Shown here in pieces: positions 62,691 to 64,000 of a stretch of 64,000 bases of DNA. The notes under the pieces are model-generated. The model saw only the letters and a program-made list of their open reading frames with translations, ran no database searches and was not told where the DNA came from. A program made the position numbers and the translations under genes. Each line of letters starts with the position of its first letter. Within the stretch, counting starts at the first letter, position 1. The stretch is from VYDC01 sp963667515 (lineage in GTDB: Bacteria > Chloroflexota > Dehalococcoidia > UBA2979): NCBI GenBank assembly GCA_963667515.2, contig CAXXXY010000007.1, forward strand, positions 248,001 to 312,000, in the 5' to 3' direction.

Positions 62691-63536
62691 ATGACCGCAC
62701 CTGCCACCCCGCAGATCCGGCGCGGCTTCGTGCAGTGCCCCCACGGCAACATCGAGTACATGGAGGTCGGCTCCGGCCCGCCGCTGATCCTGCTGCACGG
62801 CACGCCGATGAGCGCGATGTCCTACCGCCACGTGGCGCCGCTGCTGGCCGACGCGTTCCGCGTGATCGCGATGTCGACGATGGGCTACGGCCAGTCCGAC
62901 CGCCCGACGACGCCGTACACCACCCTCGAGGAGTTCGCGCGCTCCGTGACCTGGCTGATGGACGGCCTCGACATCGAGCGCGCGCACGTCGACGGCAACC
63001 GCACCGGCTCGGAGTTCGCGGCGATGCTGGCCGCGGAGTACCCGCAGCGGGTCGACCGGCTGATCCTCGAGGAGATCTTCAACTGGTCGCCGCCCAACCG
63101 CCGCGCCGCGCACGAGCGGCTCCACCAGCACGTCGCTCCCCGGGCGGACGGCAGCCACCTGCTGGAGCTGTGGCGCAAGGTCGGCGGCGACCGGCCGGGG
63201 ATCGACATGGCGCGCGCCTCCGAGCACTTCCTCGACAACCTCATCGTGAACTCCAACGCGGGCGGCGAGGTCTACGGCGCGATGGGCTGGGAGGGCGCGG
63301 GACCCTACGCCATGACGCACCACGACATCTGGGAGACGATCCCGCGCATCCAGGCGCCGACGCTGGTGATCCACGGCACCGGCAGCCAGCTGGGCCGCTC
63401 GCACGACAAGTTCGTCGCGACCCTCGCGCACGCGCGCGGCGCGCGTCTGCCCAGCGAAGGCAACTTCTACGCGCAGCAGGCGCCCGAGCTGTGGGCGCGG
63501 GAGGTGCGCGCCTTCCTCACCGACACCAGCATCTGA
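62691..63536 (+). CDS. Alpha/beta-hydrolase-fold protein without catalytic triad
   Basis: This 281-residue protein starts at ATG 62691 (AGAGGAG upstream). It begins RRGFVQCPHGNIEYMEVGSG and has LILLHGTPMSAMSYRHVAP and TMGYGQSDRPTT. The elbow DGNRTGSEFAAML has Arg at the nucleophile place. The acid region reads HGTGSQLGRSHD and the expected His is replaced in SEGNFYAQQAPELW. It is about 50% alike by eye to the product of the broken gene at 47318, so the two are recent paralogues. It is convergent with the MBL-fold gene. Confidence 0.87.
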   Translation: MTAPATPQIRRGFVQCPHGNIEYMEVGSGPPLILLHGTPMSAMSYRHVAPLLADAFRVIAMSTMGYGQSDRPTTPYTTLEEFARSVTWLMDGLDIERAHVDGNRTGSEFAAMLAAEYPQRVDRLILEEIFNWSPPNRRAAHERLHQHVAPRADGSHLLELWRKVGGDRPGIDMARASEHFLDNLIVNSNAGGEVYGAMGWEGAGPYAMTHHDIWETIPRIQAPTLVIHGTGSQLGRSHDKFVATLAHARGARLPSEGNFYAQQAPELWAREVRAFLTDTSI

Positions 63537-63593
63537 GCGCGCGCCGGCTCACCGGCGTCGCACACGTTCGAGTGCCCGAGCGCGCGAGCGCGG

Positions 63594-64000
63594 TCAGAGC
63601 GCCCGGAAGACGCGCCGGCCCTCCATGCGCACGACGTGGCCGAAGCCGGGGTGCGGGAAGTGGCAGGCGGCGAGCAGGTCACCGCCCTCCTCCAGTTGCT
63701 CCATGACGCGACGGCGGGTGACGATCGCCGCCTGCGCGTCGAGGTCGAAGATCGGCGACCACTCCAGCTCCTCGACCTGCGCGGGGTGGTTGGCGACATC
63801 GCCGAGGATCAGGGCGCGCTCCCCGCCCGAGGCGAGCACGAGGCTCTGGTGGCCCGGCGTGTGCCCGGGCGTCGGCAGCAGCGTGATCTCGGGCGTCAGC
63901 GTGCGATCGCCCTCGACGAGGTCGAGCACGCCCATCGCCTCGAGCGGCTCGATCTGCGCCGCGACCGAGGGGTTCCCGGCAGCGCCTTCGGGGGAGCGGT
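63594..64000 (-). CDS. MBL-fold metallo-hydrolase (C-terminal part)
   Basis: The frame enters from the right edge (its start is outside the window) and ends at TGA 63594, giving about 134 residues. It contains the late motifs of the metallo-beta-lactamase fold: LLPTPGHTPGHQSLVL (zinc-binding His), ALILGDVANHPAQVE (Asp) and AACHFPHPGFGHV (His). The N-terminal HxHxDH motif lies outside the window. The hydrolysed substrate is unknown. Confidence 0.85.
   Translation of the reverse strand, partial: RSPEGAAGNPSVAAQIEPLEAMGVLDLVEGDRTLTPEITLLPTPGHTPGHQSLVLASGGERALILGDVANHPAQVEELEWSPIFDLDAQAAIVTRRRVMEQLEEGGDLLAACHFPHPGFGHVVRMEGRRVFRAL

Overview
High-GC (by eye about 70% or more) bacterial chromosome segment carrying mostly metabolic and repair genes, with six copies of one insertion sequence. 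No rRNA or tRNA gene was seen, so the phylum is an inference. NurA-HerA next to SbcD-SbcC, a DipZ-like thioredoxin lipoprotein, a deazaflavin-type nitroreductase, several class III CoA-transferase and alpha/beta-hydrolase-fold genes, and ubiE suggest a menaquinone-using free-living heterotroph, most likely Chloroflexota, with Actinomycetota as the alternative. Stop codons are unusual for such GC: of about 49 chromosomal genes whose stop I could read, 36 end in TAG, 12 in TGA and 1 in TAA.

Layout. 1-3694: ThDP enzyme (partial), an amber-interrupted Pro/Ala-rich protein, a histidine kinase, then IS481 copy 1. 4884-8196: recF, a lipid kinase, a two-domain VOC protein, then IS481 copy 2. 9280-17949: broken potassium channel, VWA protein plus MoxR-type ATPase, XRE regulator with a likely self-controlled promoter, secreted 3D-type protein, aminotransferase, pterin dehydratase, GNAT, then IS481 copy 3. 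19002-22750: alpha/beta hydrolase, TPR protein, SDR, enoyl-CoA hydratase, holin-like membrane protein, then IS481 copy 4, which is split by an IS3 element that is itself split by an IS30 element. 26554-33870: nurA-herA-sbcD-sbcC end-resection cluster. 34025-43275: ubiE, globin fusion, a selenocysteine peroxiredoxin-like protein, purU, DEAD-box helicase and two thiol-redox lipoproteins. 43290-48848: recombinase relic, XRE regulator, IS481 copy 5, SRAP protein, two broken genes, SnoaL-like protein. 49081-53788: binding protein, sensor kinase and LuxR-type regulator, plus an orphan receiver. 53835-64000: DUF4242-like protein, double CoA-transferase, Gfo/Idh/MocA and D-2-hydroxyacid dehydrogenases, nitroreductase, a selenocysteine DsbA/FrnE-like protein, alpha/beta-fold proteins around IS481 copy 6, and an MBL-fold hydrolase (partial).

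Main points. (1) Two thiol-redox genes carry an in-frame TGA exactly at the first Cys of a CxxC motif. Both have a 17-nt hairpin at the same offset with a GTG apex at +22, so both are strong selenoprotein candidates. (2) All six IS481 copies sit in CTAG. Five lie inside the TAG stop of a gene and the sixth in a 14-bp duplicate of a stop. Target duplication rebuilds the stop, and at copies 3 and 4 it rebuilds the stops of both convergent neighbours. (3) sbcD and sbcC are joined by a ladder of three 5-codon mini-ORFs linked by ATGA overlaps. (4) Three intergenic elements of about 220-250 bp with 34-38 bp terminal inverted repeats form a MITE/REPIN-like family. (5) Many genes carry single-base indels, short tandem duplications or in-frame amber codons, reflecting either real decay or long-read assembly error.
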